DNA of 7,332 nucleotides, taken from contig JBFLVQ010000484.1 in NCBI GenBank assembly GCA_040758525.1, positions 1 to 7,332 of the forward strand, given 5' to 3'. Source of the stretch: JBFLVQ01 sp040758525 (GTDB taxonomy: Bacteria; Acidobacteriota; Blastocatellia; Chloracidobacteriales; JADJPF01). Below are positions 1-5,580 of the stretch, piece by piece. Numbering within the stretch: the first letter of the stretch is position 1; every line of letters begins with the position of its first letter. The translations under genes and the position numbers were made by a program. Below the pieces are notes generated by a model, which did no database searches, was not told the DNA's origin, and worked only from the letters and a program-made list of their open reading frames with translations.

Positions 1-1381
1 GAGAGGATACCGAATAGAGCTAGCAGAGATAGAAGCAGTGCTCAGTGAGCACAGCCTTGTGCAGGAAGCAGTAGTGGTAGCCAGACACAGAGAAGGTGCA
101 GACAAGCAGTTAGTAGCATACTTGGTGGGCAAGGATGGAGCACAGATAGCAGTAGCAGAGCTGAAGGCTCATCTTCAGAGCAAGCTGCCAGAGTATATGA
201 TACCTTCAGCATTTGTGATGCTAGAGAGTATTCCTCTCACACCTAACAAGAAAGTAGATCGTAAAGCACTGCCAGCACCGACTGGTTTAAGAACAGAATA
301 CCAAGCACATTATTTAGCGCCTAGGGATAATATTGAGCTTCAACTCGTTCATATTTGGGAAGAATTGTTGAACCTCAGTCCTATTGGAGTTAAAGATAAT
401 TTCTTTGATTTAGGTGGGCATTCATTATTGACTGTTAGAATGATGGCAAAAATAGAAAAGTTATTTGGTAGAGCTTTGCCTTTATCTACTGTTTTTCAGG
501 GATCGACAGTAGAGCAATTGGCTAGTATTTTACGGCAGGAAACTATTCTTGAGTCAAGCTTGCCCTTAGTTGCTCTACAACCTAATGGCTCTAAACATCC
601 TTTCTTCTGTATCCATGCTATTGGCGGAAATGTCTTCAGTTATGTTGAGCTTGCCCGACATTTGGGTTCACAACAACCATTTTATGGTTTAGCAGCATTA
701 GGCCTACAAGATGAGCAAGAACCATTAACTAGTATCGAGGAAATGGCAAGTTGTTATATTAGTGCAATACGTAAAGTTCAACCATCTGGACCCTATCTTA
801 TAGGGGGATGGTCTTTCGGAGGTGTAGTAGCTTTTGAACTTGCTCAACAATTAACACGGGCTGGACAACAGGTTGAGGTTCTGGCATTAATTGATAGCGC
901 TGCTCCAGGCATTGCTGAAACCGATCAGCCTGTTGATGATAGAGAGCTTTTAATCGGCTTTATGCGAGAACTGAGTAACAGTTTAACCACAGAACAGTAT
1001 TTGGATCTTCATCAATTAAGTGAGTTGGCGGCAGAGGAACAATTGAATTACATGCTAGAATGGGCAGTAAGTTCCTATTTCTTACCTCCAGGAAGTGGCC
1101 ATAAAGAAATTCGAAAATTATTCCAAGTTTATCAAACTAATTATCGGGCTAGAGCTAGTTATCGGGCTAGTATCTATCCAGGCCAGGCAATTCTTTTTCG
1201 ATCAGAGCAGCGATTTATCGAGAATCAAATTAATCCAATGATGGGTTGGCAGCATCTAGTTACTGCTGGAGTGCAAGTAGAGGTTGTTCCCGGTAATCAC
1301 TATACTCTGCTGAGAAAGCCTAACGTTGAAAAGTTAGCTCTACTGTTGAGTAGTGCTTTTAATAGAATACAGTCACAATAA
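1..1381 (+). CDS. Non-ribosomal peptide synthetase, C-terminal end (A-domain tail, carrier protein, thioesterase); 5' partial
   Basis: This is the last part of an NRPS, which activates an amino acid, holds it on a carrier protein and finally releases the peptide by hydrolysis or cyclisation. The frame is open from base 2, so the gene starts before the window; the GTG at 38 is internal. Residues before it read RGYRIELAEIEA, the A8 motif of adenylation domains. Counting from codon 38, the A10 motif NKKVDRKALP lies at 70-79. The carrier protein has DNFFDLGGHSL, with the phosphopantetheine serine at residue 129 (base 422). The type I thioesterase (about 185-445) has GWSFGG with nucleophile Ser259, a probable Asp286 and His421 in GNHYTLL. 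It ends in TAA soon after the thioesterase, so this is the terminal module. Substrate specificity cannot be read because the A4-A5 pocket lies upstream. GC content falls from about 49% in bases 1-240 to about 37% in 301-540, just after A10. Confidence 0.96.
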   Translation, partial: RGYRIELAEIEAVLSEHSLVQEAVVVARHREGADKQLVAYLVGKDGAQIAVAELKAHLQSKLPEYMIPSAFVMLESIPLTPNKKVDRKALPAPTGLRTEYQAHYLAPRDNIELQLVHIWEELLNLSPIGVKDNFFDLGGHSLLTVRMMAKIEKLFGRALPLSTVFQGSTVEQLASILRQETILESSLPLVALQPNGSKHPFFCIHAIGGNVFSYVELARHLGSQQPFYGLAALGLQDEQEPLTSIEEMASCYISAIRKVQPSGPYLIGGWSFGGVVAFELAQQLTRAGQQVEVLALIDSAAPGIAETDQPVDDRELLIGFMRELSNSLTTEQYLDLHQLSELAAEEQLNYMLEWAVSSYFLPPGSGHKEIRKLFQVYQTNYRARASYRASIYPGQAILFRSEQRFIENQINPMMGWQHLVTAGVQVEVVPGNHYTLLRKPNVEKLALLLSSAFNRIQSQ

Positions 1382-1682
1382 TGAAAAAGTTAATACGAAA
1401 AGTGCAGGAATGGAACGGCAGCGTTCACTGGATAGAGTATGAGAGGTAGAAGTGAAATAGGATGGAAAAGAGAAATGAGTGAAAGAAGTTAGGATAATGT
1501 AAAATTACCACAAAATCTCATTGTACCAAGCTTGCGCCACTCACCATTAAAGTAGACTTTCGTGCTGGTCTTAACACGCACGATAAAGCTAACTTTATCA
1601 TTAATGGTACATCCGACATTTATATGTAGCCGTATACTCTTATAAGGTTGCAGAGAAATATTACCATTGGAAGAGGATTATC
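1382..1682. other. Gap between the NRPS and a secreted-protein gene; no confident gene
   Basis: This 300-bp gap holds three things. A 22-codon ATG frame at 1381-1449 overlaps the NRPS stop as TAATG, but it is too short and featureless to call. Bases 1429-1507 contain no C on the plus strand. Bases 1489-1677 contain an open, protein-like minus-strand frame without a start (listed separately). A purine-rich ribosome-binding site for the next gene lies at 1669-1677. A small stem (GAACG 1413-1417 with CGTTC 1422-1426) has no following T-run, so I see no intrinsic terminator for the NRPS transcript. Confidence 0.6.
1489..1677 (-). pseudogene. Possible C-terminal gene remnant, unknown family
   Basis: On the minus strand a frame is open for 62 codons, from just after an in-frame TAA (1680-1678) to a TAA at 1491-1489. 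It has no ATG or plausible TTG start; the only GTG lies halfway along. The translation looks like real protein: alternating hydrophobic and polar residues suggesting beta strands (KVSFIVRVKTSTKVYFNGEW, then RKLGTMRFCGNFTLS). I do not recognise the family. It may be the tail of a gene that lost its 5' end when the neighbouring gene at 1683 arrived, or a chance frame. An imperfect inverted repeat lies inside it (ACCATTAA at 1543 facing TTAATGGT near 1601, with CGTGC/GCACG inside). The opposite frame is also open for about 43 codons, which weakens the case. Confidence 0.3.
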
Positions 1683-2300
1683 ATGAGAGTTAGCAATAAG
1701 ACTCCATTGCTTATTATTTTTATTTTCTCTTTGCTCGGATCTGTTACTGAAGTTAATGCTCAAACTAAAAAGAAAATAGATAAACCTACTGGTATTGCTA
1801 TTCTATATTCTCTTGATCCACTATCACAAACATTCTGTTTTAACGATGCTCAACCTGGCCATATGTTTCAGGATTTTCAAGTAAAGAATCGGTGTAGTGA
1901 TATTGATTTTGAGCAATATCACAAAGGATGTTTTACCGTTGGTATTGAAGGTGGTAGAAAAGGCAACATTATTGATCTTGGAATGGCTGATGAACTGCAA
2001 ACAAAATATAAATATACAGAGACAGTAGGCAATGGTCAGGGTTATGCATCTATCCGCTATAGTAATGGCAAAATCTTAATATTAAAAGACTATGACTCTC
2101 AGGGGTTACAAGAGCTTAAAGAGGCTGAGGCACTATTTTCTCAAACCTCAAAAAATCCTTTTGCAGCAATTAAAGCTGGACATATTTATCTGCTGAGAAT
2201 TGATGATAGCAGTGAACCAGATTTTTCCTTAATGGTTAAATTGTTGGTACTATCTTATATACCTGGAGAATCAGTAACATTTCGCTGGCAGATCCTTTAA
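1683..2300 (+). CDS. Secreted protein of unknown function
   Basis: A 205-residue protein whose N-terminus is a Sec-type signal peptide: a short basic start (MRVSNK), a hydrophobic core at about 8-20 and a likely cleavage after VNA at residue 26. The mature part is therefore expected outside the cytoplasmic membrane. It is mixed alpha/beta in appearance, with three cysteines (52, 71, 83), so one disulfide and a free thiol are possible. A conserved-looking C-terminal strand region reads GHIYLLRIDD and then PGESVTFRWQIL. No catalytic motif or known family is recognised. The ATG is well supported: GGAAGAGGA at 1669-1677 sits 5 nt upstream. The gene stands alone on its strand and is closed by a hairpin that starts within its last codons. 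Confidence 0.8.
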   Translation: MRVSNKTPLLIIFIFSLLGSVTEVNAQTKKKIDKPTGIAILYSLDPLSQTFCFNDAQPGHMFQDFQVKNRCSDIDFEQYHKGCFTVGIEGGRKGNIIDLGMADELQTKYKYTETVGNGQGYASIRYSNGKILILKDYDSQGLQELKEAEALFSQTSKNPFAAIKAGHIYLLRIDDSSEPDFSLMVKLLVLSYIPGESVTFRWQIL

Positions 2301-2347
2301 GTATCAATAAGCCCTAATAAAGCTTTTGTATATACTTAAGGATTTTT
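2292..2347 (+). terminator. Hairpin terminator between convergent genes
   Basis: ATCCTTTAAGTAT (2292-2304) pairs with ATACTTAAGGAT (2332-2343) as a 12-bp stem with one bulged T. The 27-nt loop can form a small inner AAGC/GCTT stem. Five Ts (2343-2347) follow directly, the pattern of an intrinsic terminator for the plus-strand gene ending at 2300. The 5' arm contains that gene's TAA and the 3' arm contains the stop of the minus-strand gene ending at 2336. No T-run follows in the minus direction, so termination of the opposing operon here is less certain. Confidence 0.75.
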
Positions 2348-2686
2348 GATCTCCATATTCTTTATCAGGCCATCTTCTATTAGATAGATATGCTGAACCA
2401 TCTGATCCACTAAAATATTTCCTGCTAGATCTCGCACAACTTGATGAACATCAATAATAATTCGTCCCATCTCATCAGTTTCGAAATGTTGTGGCTCGAC
2501 ATATGGATCAATTAGACTCCATTGGCGTGTCCAGTAGTCACGCACACCGCTATGGCCATAGACACGTCCTCCTTCCATTCCATTCGGCCAATCTACCTCA
2601 GGATGCATAAGAGTCAGTGCTGCATCAATGTCACGAGTATTGAATGCAGTGTAGGCATGGGTGAGTAGCTCAAAGTCTTTAAGCAT
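2336..2686 (-). CDS. SnoaL-like / NTF2-fold protein
   Basis: A 116-residue protein that looks like a single NTF2-like (SnoaL-type) domain, a small cone-shaped fold used by isomerases, hydrolases and many uncharacterised ligand-binding proteins. Supporting motifs are an N-terminal helix followed by HPEVDWPNG (28-36), GHSGVRDYWTRQW (44-56), and a C-terminal strand pair around HQVVRDLAGNILVDQMVQHIY. Its length is typical of the family. There is no signal peptide, so it is probably cytoplasmic. It is the last gene of a minus-strand operon: only 14 nt separate its ATG from the preceding stop, and a strong AAGGAG (2697-2702), overlapping that stop, lies 10 nt before the start. Members are often called polyketide-cyclase-like by name, but most have no assigned substrate, so no reaction is claimed. 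Confidence 0.88.
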   Translation of the reverse strand: MLKDFELLTHAYTAFNTRDIDAALTLMHPEVDWPNGMEGGRVYGHSGVRDYWTRQWSLIDPYVEPQHFETDEMGRIIIDVHQVVRDLAGNILVDQMVQHIYLIEDGLIKNMEIKNP

Positions 2687-2700
2687 TGTCTCAGCACTCC

Positions 2701-3300
2701 TTAGGTATTCTCTAGCGCTCTACTTATTCTCTTGTTTGCTATTGGACTAATAATTCCACCAATGATTGCGCCAATCAGTAACCCTATTCTTAGACCATTG
2801 GCATCTTGATAGATAAATCCTTTACCAAGGAAAAGAATGCTAGCATAACCAATAACACTACTAGTAACTAAGCTATTGATCAAAGTAAATATAGTTGCCC
2901 TGCAGTGACTAAATTTTGAAGTAGGATAGTCAAATCTGTAGAGGATTTTAAAAGTCAATTTACCAATTAACGTTCCAATAAAAAAGAATATTCCACCTAA
3001 GAATCCACCCCCCAAAATAGAACTGATCAGATGTTCGGTAATGTTATTAAACCTACTATTATAAAAATGAAATAGCAGTATTACTATCCAACTTATTGCC
3101 GCTACATTAAATCCTATGATACCACCAACGATTTCACTGATATGAAATCTGGTTGGCATAACATTCTGTTGTCTATTATTGTCAACTATTATTATTGAAG
3201 AACAGCGTGTACATCTATTATTGAAGGCATCAAAGCAATCTGCCTTGTGGCATATCTCACATCGTGTTGGTAAAGATTCGGTTTTAATCTGTAATTCCAT
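2701..3300 (-). CDS. Zinc-ribbon, four-helix membrane protein of unknown function
   Basis: A 199-residue protein with two parts. The N-terminal 35 residues carry Cys14-x2-Cys17, Cys22 and Cys30-x2-Cys33; the two CxxC knuckles spaced this way are the signature of a zinc ribbon. A polar linker leads to four predicted membrane helices at about 56-79, 91-113, 136-158 and 170-188, rich in glycine (ILGGGFLGG, IGAIIGGIIS), which suggests tight helix packing. No transporter or enzyme motif is recognised. Its ATG directly follows the TAA of the oxygenase gene (TAAATG, no intervening base) with only a weak upstream GAAG, so translation is probably coupled to that gene. The downstream NTF2-like gene begins 14 nt after its stop. 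The zinc ribbon could be a metal sensor or a partner-docking site; this is inference. Confidence 0.82.
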   Translation of the reverse strand: MELQIKTESLPTRCEICHKADCFDAFNNRCTRCSSIIIVDNNRQQNVMPTRFHISEIVGGIIGFNVAAISWIVILLFHFYNSRFNNITEHLISSILGGGFLGGIFFFIGTLIGKLTFKILYRFDYPTSKFSHCRATIFTLINSLVTSSVIGYASILFLGKGFIYQDANGLRIGLLIGAIIGGIISPIANKRISRALENT

Positions 3301-4326
3301 TTACAATACTTCGCGCTTTAATTGGGGGAATACTTTTGACACCTTATTTAGTAGATAATCACCATATGTACCTTCAAACTCGTGAACACTGGCCTGGTCC
3401 CAGCGCTCAGCCTTATTGTCATTGACTTGTGCATCCAACCTTATTGGTTTTACTTCCGAATGGAAATTAGGGTCAAAGAAGAATGCAAATGATAGACGAT
3501 TATTTCCTGTGAGATTGCGTACACGGTGTGGTGTCGATAGATAATGCCCACCGGTCATACGATCTAACATATCTCCTATATTACAGACAAATGAGTTGGC
3601 AAGAGGAGGCGCGGCGATCCATTGAGATTTGGTTTTTATCTCCAACCCTCCTGACATATCTTGTCTTAGTATCGTTAGCAATCCATAATCGGTATGTTCT
3701 CCAACTCCTAAGCTAGATTCAAACTCAGGCTTACCTATAGGCGGTGGATAATTGAAGATACGAAACAATATTAATGGATCTGATGTATAACGGTCAGCAA
3801 AGTATGATGCTTCTAAACCTAGGCTAAGCGCAATACCTACCATTAGCGAGTGTCCCAGCCTAGTCATTGCTGCCATATAATCTAATACAGTCTCTCGGAA
3901 CTGCCCTATATTGCTTGGGAAAAGGTTAGCGCCATGCATAGGTATGCCTGCTCTCACAAGCGGGTGATGATCTGGAAGTTCAGCGCCAAAGTATATACCT
4001 TCTTTTAGATCCGGTTTGCCGGCTGTGAGTTCATTACCGATAGCAAAATATCCCCGCCAGGCTTTGCCACCGCGCGACATACTTATTTGCTGTTTTGTTG
4101 CTAGATCTTGACTAAAAAAATCTCGACTAATCTCTTCCAATCTCTCTTGTAGATCTTCATCGACTCCATGACCAACAATATAAAAGAAGCCACATTCGCG
4201 GCAAGCTTGTCCTATTTTAGTTGCGACTTCATAACGATCATCGGTCTCATCTATTAATGCGCTTATATCAATAATAGGGATATGTGAATAGCTTTCTTCT
4301 GTGATCTTTTCCATGTTGCCCCACAT
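3301..4326 (-). CDS. 2-oxoglutarate/Fe(II)-dependent oxygenase, isopenicillin N synthase-like
   Basis: A 341-residue cytoplasmic non-haem iron oxygenase of the family that includes isopenicillin N synthase, flavone synthase and related enzymes. It has the N-terminal DIOX_N region (IPIIDISALI at 16-25, CGFFYIVGHGV at 45-55) and the jelly-roll core. The iron triad is His211 and Asp213 in GEHTDYGLLTIL plus His267 in STPHRVRN. Arg277-x-Ser279 in NNRLSFAFFF is the expected 2-oxoglutarate-binding pair. Length and motif spacing are normal, so it should be active; the substrate is unknown. It is the first gene of a three-gene minus-strand operon. Two starts are possible: ATG at 4326 has no clear ribosome-binding site, while ATG at 4314 has a weak GGGG just upstream and gives MEKITEES. 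The NRPS lies about 2 kb away on the other strand, so a tailoring role is possible but not shown. Confidence 0.93.
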   Translation of the reverse strand: MWGNMEKITEESYSHIPIIDISALIDETDDRYEVATKIGQACRECGFFYIVGHGVDEDLQERLEEISRDFFSQDLATKQQISMSRGGKAWRGYFAIGNELTAGKPDLKEGIYFGAELPDHHPLVRAGIPMHGANLFPSNIGQFRETVLDYMAAMTRLGHSLMVGIALSLGLEASYFADRYTSDPLILFRIFNYPPPIGKPEFESSLGVGEHTDYGLLTILRQDMSGGLEIKTKSQWIAAPPLANSFVCNIGDMLDRMTGGHYLSTPHRVRNLTGNNRLSFAFFFDPNFHSEVKPIRLDAQVNDNKAERWDQASVHEFEGTYGDYLLNKVSKVFPQLKREVL

Positions 4327-4344
4327 CTGTTACTTGCCAATTAA

Positions 4345-4363
4345 GCTACTTAATAATAGTAGC
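4345..4363. repeat. Inverted repeat in the oxygenase operon leader (possible operator)
   Basis: GCTACT (4345-4350) and AGTAGC (4358-4363) form a perfect 6-bp inverted repeat around TAATAAT. It lies 19 nt upstream of the first possible oxygenase start, where a repressor site or an early transcript hairpin could act. The TATGCT/TACTAT-like sequences here could also be part of a -10 box. Function is inferred from position only. Confidence 0.35.
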
Positions 4364-4483
4364 ATAACGAGTGCATTGCTGAACAACAGGATCAAATTAA
4401 TCTGAAAGAATAACAAGTTTCATAGCTTTGAGGTGATGATGAGGCTAGATACTTTCTGCGCAGCATCTTCAAAAGCGGATGTT

Positions 4484-4535
4484 AGATGAGCCACAGCAAT
4501 GACATTCTGAGGAACTATCATTGCTATGGCTCTCT
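4484..4535 (-). repeat. Long intergenic stem-loop
   Basis: Bases 4488-4502 pair with 4518-4532 over 15 positions around a 15-nt loop. The single exception (C4494/A4526) becomes a G-U wobble in minus-strand RNA, which favours a minus-strand transcript, the direction of the flanking genes. Three more pairs (AGA 4484-4486 with TCT 4533-4535) extend the stem past one bulged base. It sits about 100 nt beyond the peroxiredoxin stop. No T-run follows in either direction, so it is not a textbook terminator. A 3'-end stabilising hairpin, a palindromic repeat element or a small RNA are the options. Confidence 0.6.
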
Positions 4536-4567
4536 GGCAATAATCAGCTAATATAGGGCATCTACCA

Positions 4568-4607
4568 GTCAAGCTAGTTGAGAATATAAATTTATCTGTT
4601 GCTTGAC
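4568..4607. repeat. Inverted repeat downstream of the peroxiredoxin gene
   Basis: GTCAAGC (4568-4574) and GCTTGAC (4601-4607) are perfect 7-bp inverted copies separated by 26 nt. The spacer contains the 10-bp palindrome ATAAATTTAT (4586-4595). It begins about 30 nt past the peroxiredoxin stop on the minus strand. It may contribute to transcript-end formation; there is no T-run to make it a clear terminator. Confidence 0.4.
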
Positions 4608-4635
4608 CCAGTCGATAAATGTGGCAATAAAGCAA

Positions 4636-5178
4636 TTACTTCTTTTGTAATTGAGCCAGTGCGGCTAATACCTCTTCGCTGTGTTGTGCTACTTTAACAC
4701 TAGGAAAGACCTTGGCAATCTTGCCCGCTGGATCGATGATGAATGTATTACGAGCAGATAATTTGTTGCCATTATACTCTATTACCGATCCATAAGCGGT
4801 CGAGATCTTAGCATCCACATCTGACAAGAGTTTAAAGCTTAATCCTTCTTTAGCACAGAAATCTTTATGCGATTCTGCACTATCTACACTAACTCCCAAT
4901 ACGACTGCATTGACTTTCTCAAAAGCGGCAATATCTCGTTGAAAGTTGCGTGCTTGGATTGTACACCCGGAAGTAAAATCTTTCGGATAGAAGTACAATA
5001 CAATCCATTTGCCGCGTAAATCTTTCAAATTTACCGGGGTATTTTCATTACTCTTTAAGCTAAAATCTGGTGCAGCATTACCAACTTCAGGCATATTATT
5101 AAATGCGCTTACGAGCAGGCAAGAAAAGCTCAGTACTGCAACCATAGCACAGAGCCGTAGAATGGTTCTTTTACTCAT
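4636..5178 (-). CDS. Exported peroxiredoxin, PrxQ/BCP family
   Basis: A thiol peroxidase that reduces hydrogen peroxide and organic hydroperoxides. Numbering from the chosen start (180 residues), the peroxidatic Cys72 lies in YPKDFTSGC, with Pro65 and Thr69 of the PxxxTxxC signature and the conserved Arg143 in SARNTF. The residue five positions after Cys72 is Arg77, so the nearby resolving cysteine of classic BCP is absent. Instead Cys108 in SHKDFC lies 36 residues on, the spacing known from PrxQ enzymes that form the disulfide with helix alpha-3. Residues 9-25 (LCAMVAVLSFSCLLVSA) are a signal peptide or membrane anchor, so it probably works outside the cytoplasm. The start at 5178 is chosen because AAGGAG lies 6 nt upstream; an in-frame ATG at 5211 would add 11 polar residues and lacks such a site. 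The gene appears monocistronic. Confidence 0.94.
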   Translation of the reverse strand: MSKRTILRLCAMVAVLSFSCLLVSAFNNMPEVGNAAPDFSLKSNENTPVNLKDLRGKWIVLYFYPKDFTSGCTIQARNFQRDIAAFEKVNAVVLGVSVDSAESHKDFCAKEGLSFKLLSDVDAKISTAYGSVIEYNGNKLSARNTFIIDPAGKIAKVFPSVKVAQHSEEVLAALAQLQKK

Positions 5179-5184
5179 TTCATA

Positions 5185-5190
5185 CTCCTT
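5185..5190 (-). promoter_or_regulatory. Ribosome-binding site fixing the peroxiredoxin start
   Basis: AAGGAG on the minus strand, 6 nt before ATG 5178 and inside the longer frame that begins at 5211. Its position shows that translation most likely starts at 5178, which also places the signal peptide at the true N-terminus. Confidence 0.75.
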
Positions 5191-5241
5191 CTTATTATAT
5201 TTGACTGGCATTATCCCTGGAGGCTTCCATCCTAATTGACG

Positions 5242-5270
5242 ACATTATCATTCTGAAAAAAGTTAAGCAA
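5242..5270 (-). promoter_or_regulatory. Candidate promoter of the peroxiredoxin gene
   Basis: On the minus strand, TTGCTT (5270-5265) is followed after 17 nt by TAATGT (5247-5242), preceded by TG in the extended -10 position (TGaTAATGT). The start codon would be about 55 nt beyond the predicted transcription start. The inverted repeat GTTTATT/AATAAAC (5271-5277 with 5293-5299) abuts the -35 box and could be a regulator site. Matches to consensus are only moderate. Confidence 0.3.
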
Positions 5271-5299
5271 GTTTATTAGCCTGAATAATGGAAATAAAC
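5271..5299. repeat. AT-rich inverted repeat upstream of the peroxiredoxin promoter
   Basis: GTTTATT (5271-5277) and AATAAAC (5293-5299) are perfect 7-bp inverted copies with a 15-nt spacer. They lie directly upstream of the candidate -35 box, a position suited to a transcription factor. In AT-rich intergenic DNA such repeats also occur by chance. Confidence 0.3.
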
Positions 5300-5326
5300 C
5301 ATTTCTACTGCTATCGTATAAAGGTT

Positions 5327-5404
5327 GCGTGGCGCTGGAAAAGGCACAGAGTCGCGGATAGTACCTTTCGTCAGAATACCCAAATAGGTAAGCCGGCGCC
5401 ACGC
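5327..5404 (+). ncRNA. Candidate structured RNA or palindromic element with a three-way junction
   Basis: A GC-rich island in AT-rich intergenic DNA. GCGTGGCGCTGG (5327-5338) pairs with CCGGCGCCACGC (5393-5404) over all 12 positions with one U-G wobble on the plus strand. The 54 nt between fold into two further hairpins. One is AAAGGCAC (5340-5347) with GTACCTTT (5361-5368), 7 pairs and one C-A mismatch around a 13-nt loop. The other is TACC (5377-5380) with GGTA (5387-5390) around CAAATA. Junction strands are 1, 8 and 2 nt. The mismatch in the second stem would be G-U on the minus strand, so orientation is not settled. It does not match any riboswitch, ribozyme, tRNA or SRP motif I know. It could be a small RNA, a leader element or a miniature inverted-repeat element. 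Confidence 0.45.
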
Positions 5405-5580
5405 GTTAAATTTTAGAACCGAAATCTTGTATTATGGTTCAAGCCAATTCTCTCTTTTGATTCCGATAGATCTTGTCTATGGGTAGGGCAGTATTGAGGG
5501 ACTGAAATTGTTCTATTACTAAAGCTCTGATAAAATTCTTAACAATAATACTGGTCATTAATCCTGTTATTAATATAGCG
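5405..5580. other. Intergenic region between the structured element and the 81-codon ORF
   Basis: It contains the candidate promoter listed at 5508-5536 and a small perfect hairpin ATAGA/TCTAT (5466-5480). On the minus strand an ATG frame of 39 codons (5558-5439) has a weak AGGA only 3 nt before the start. Its translation is plausible but unrecognised, so it is noted and not called. Together with 5179-5404 this makes about 400 bp without a confident gene. Confidence 0.5.
5508..5536 (+). promoter_or_regulatory. Candidate promoter upstream of the 81-codon ORF
   Basis: TTGTTC (5508-5513) and TAAAAT (5531-5536) are separated by exactly 17 nt; the -10 box matches 5 of 6 consensus bases and the -35 only 3. 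Transcription would start near 5543, about 38 nt before the ATG at 5581. It is the best plus-strand promoter-like pair in the stretch that leads to the TIR gene. Confidence 0.35.

Larger units (their letters stand above)
4327..4635. other. Hairpin-rich intergenic region between peroxiredoxin and oxygenase genes
   Basis: A 309-bp stretch between two minus-strand genes. It contains three inverted repeats: GTCAAGC/GCTTGAC (4568-4574 with 4601-4607), a long stem at 4484-4535, and GCTACT/AGTAGC (4345-4350 with 4358-4363). A 71-codon frame (4635-4420) opens with TTG right after the peroxiredoxin stop, has no ribosome-binding site and largely coincides with these hairpins, so I do not call it a gene. 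The region probably holds the end of the peroxiredoxin transcript and the promoter of the oxygenase operon. No convincing -35/-10 pair was found. Confidence 0.6.

Noticed and set aside
1141..1170. Twelve-base direct repeat TTATCGGGCTAG inside the thioesterase, suggesting a small tandem duplication.
   Set aside because: The segment (NYRARASYRASIYPG) has the normal length for this family from the Asn to the YPG motif, so no duplication is needed.
1381..1449. 22-codon ATG frame overlapping the NRPS stop as TAATG.
   Set aside because: It is too short, has no recognisable features and nothing follows it in frame; translational coupling alone is not enough.
3528..3716. 62-codon plus-strand frame.
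   Set aside because: It is antisense to the iron-binding core of the oxygenase gene, whose motifs are unmistakable.
4420..4635. 71-codon minus-strand frame starting with TTG directly after the peroxiredoxin stop.
   Set aside because: It has a TTG start, no ribosome-binding site and no recognised family, and it coincides with two inverted repeats that better explain the sequence.
5009..5239. 76-codon plus-strand frame.
   Set aside because: It is antisense to the N-terminal half of the peroxiredoxin gene.
5327..5404. Possible integron attC site, because GTTAAAT follows the inverted repeat.
   Set aside because: There is no matching RYYYAAC core at the left end and no integrase or cassette arrangement.
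5439..5558. 39-codon minus-strand ATG frame with plausible composition.
   Set aside because: Only a weak AGGA 3 nt before the ATG; frames of this size are common by chance and it is not recognised. Worth only a conservation check.
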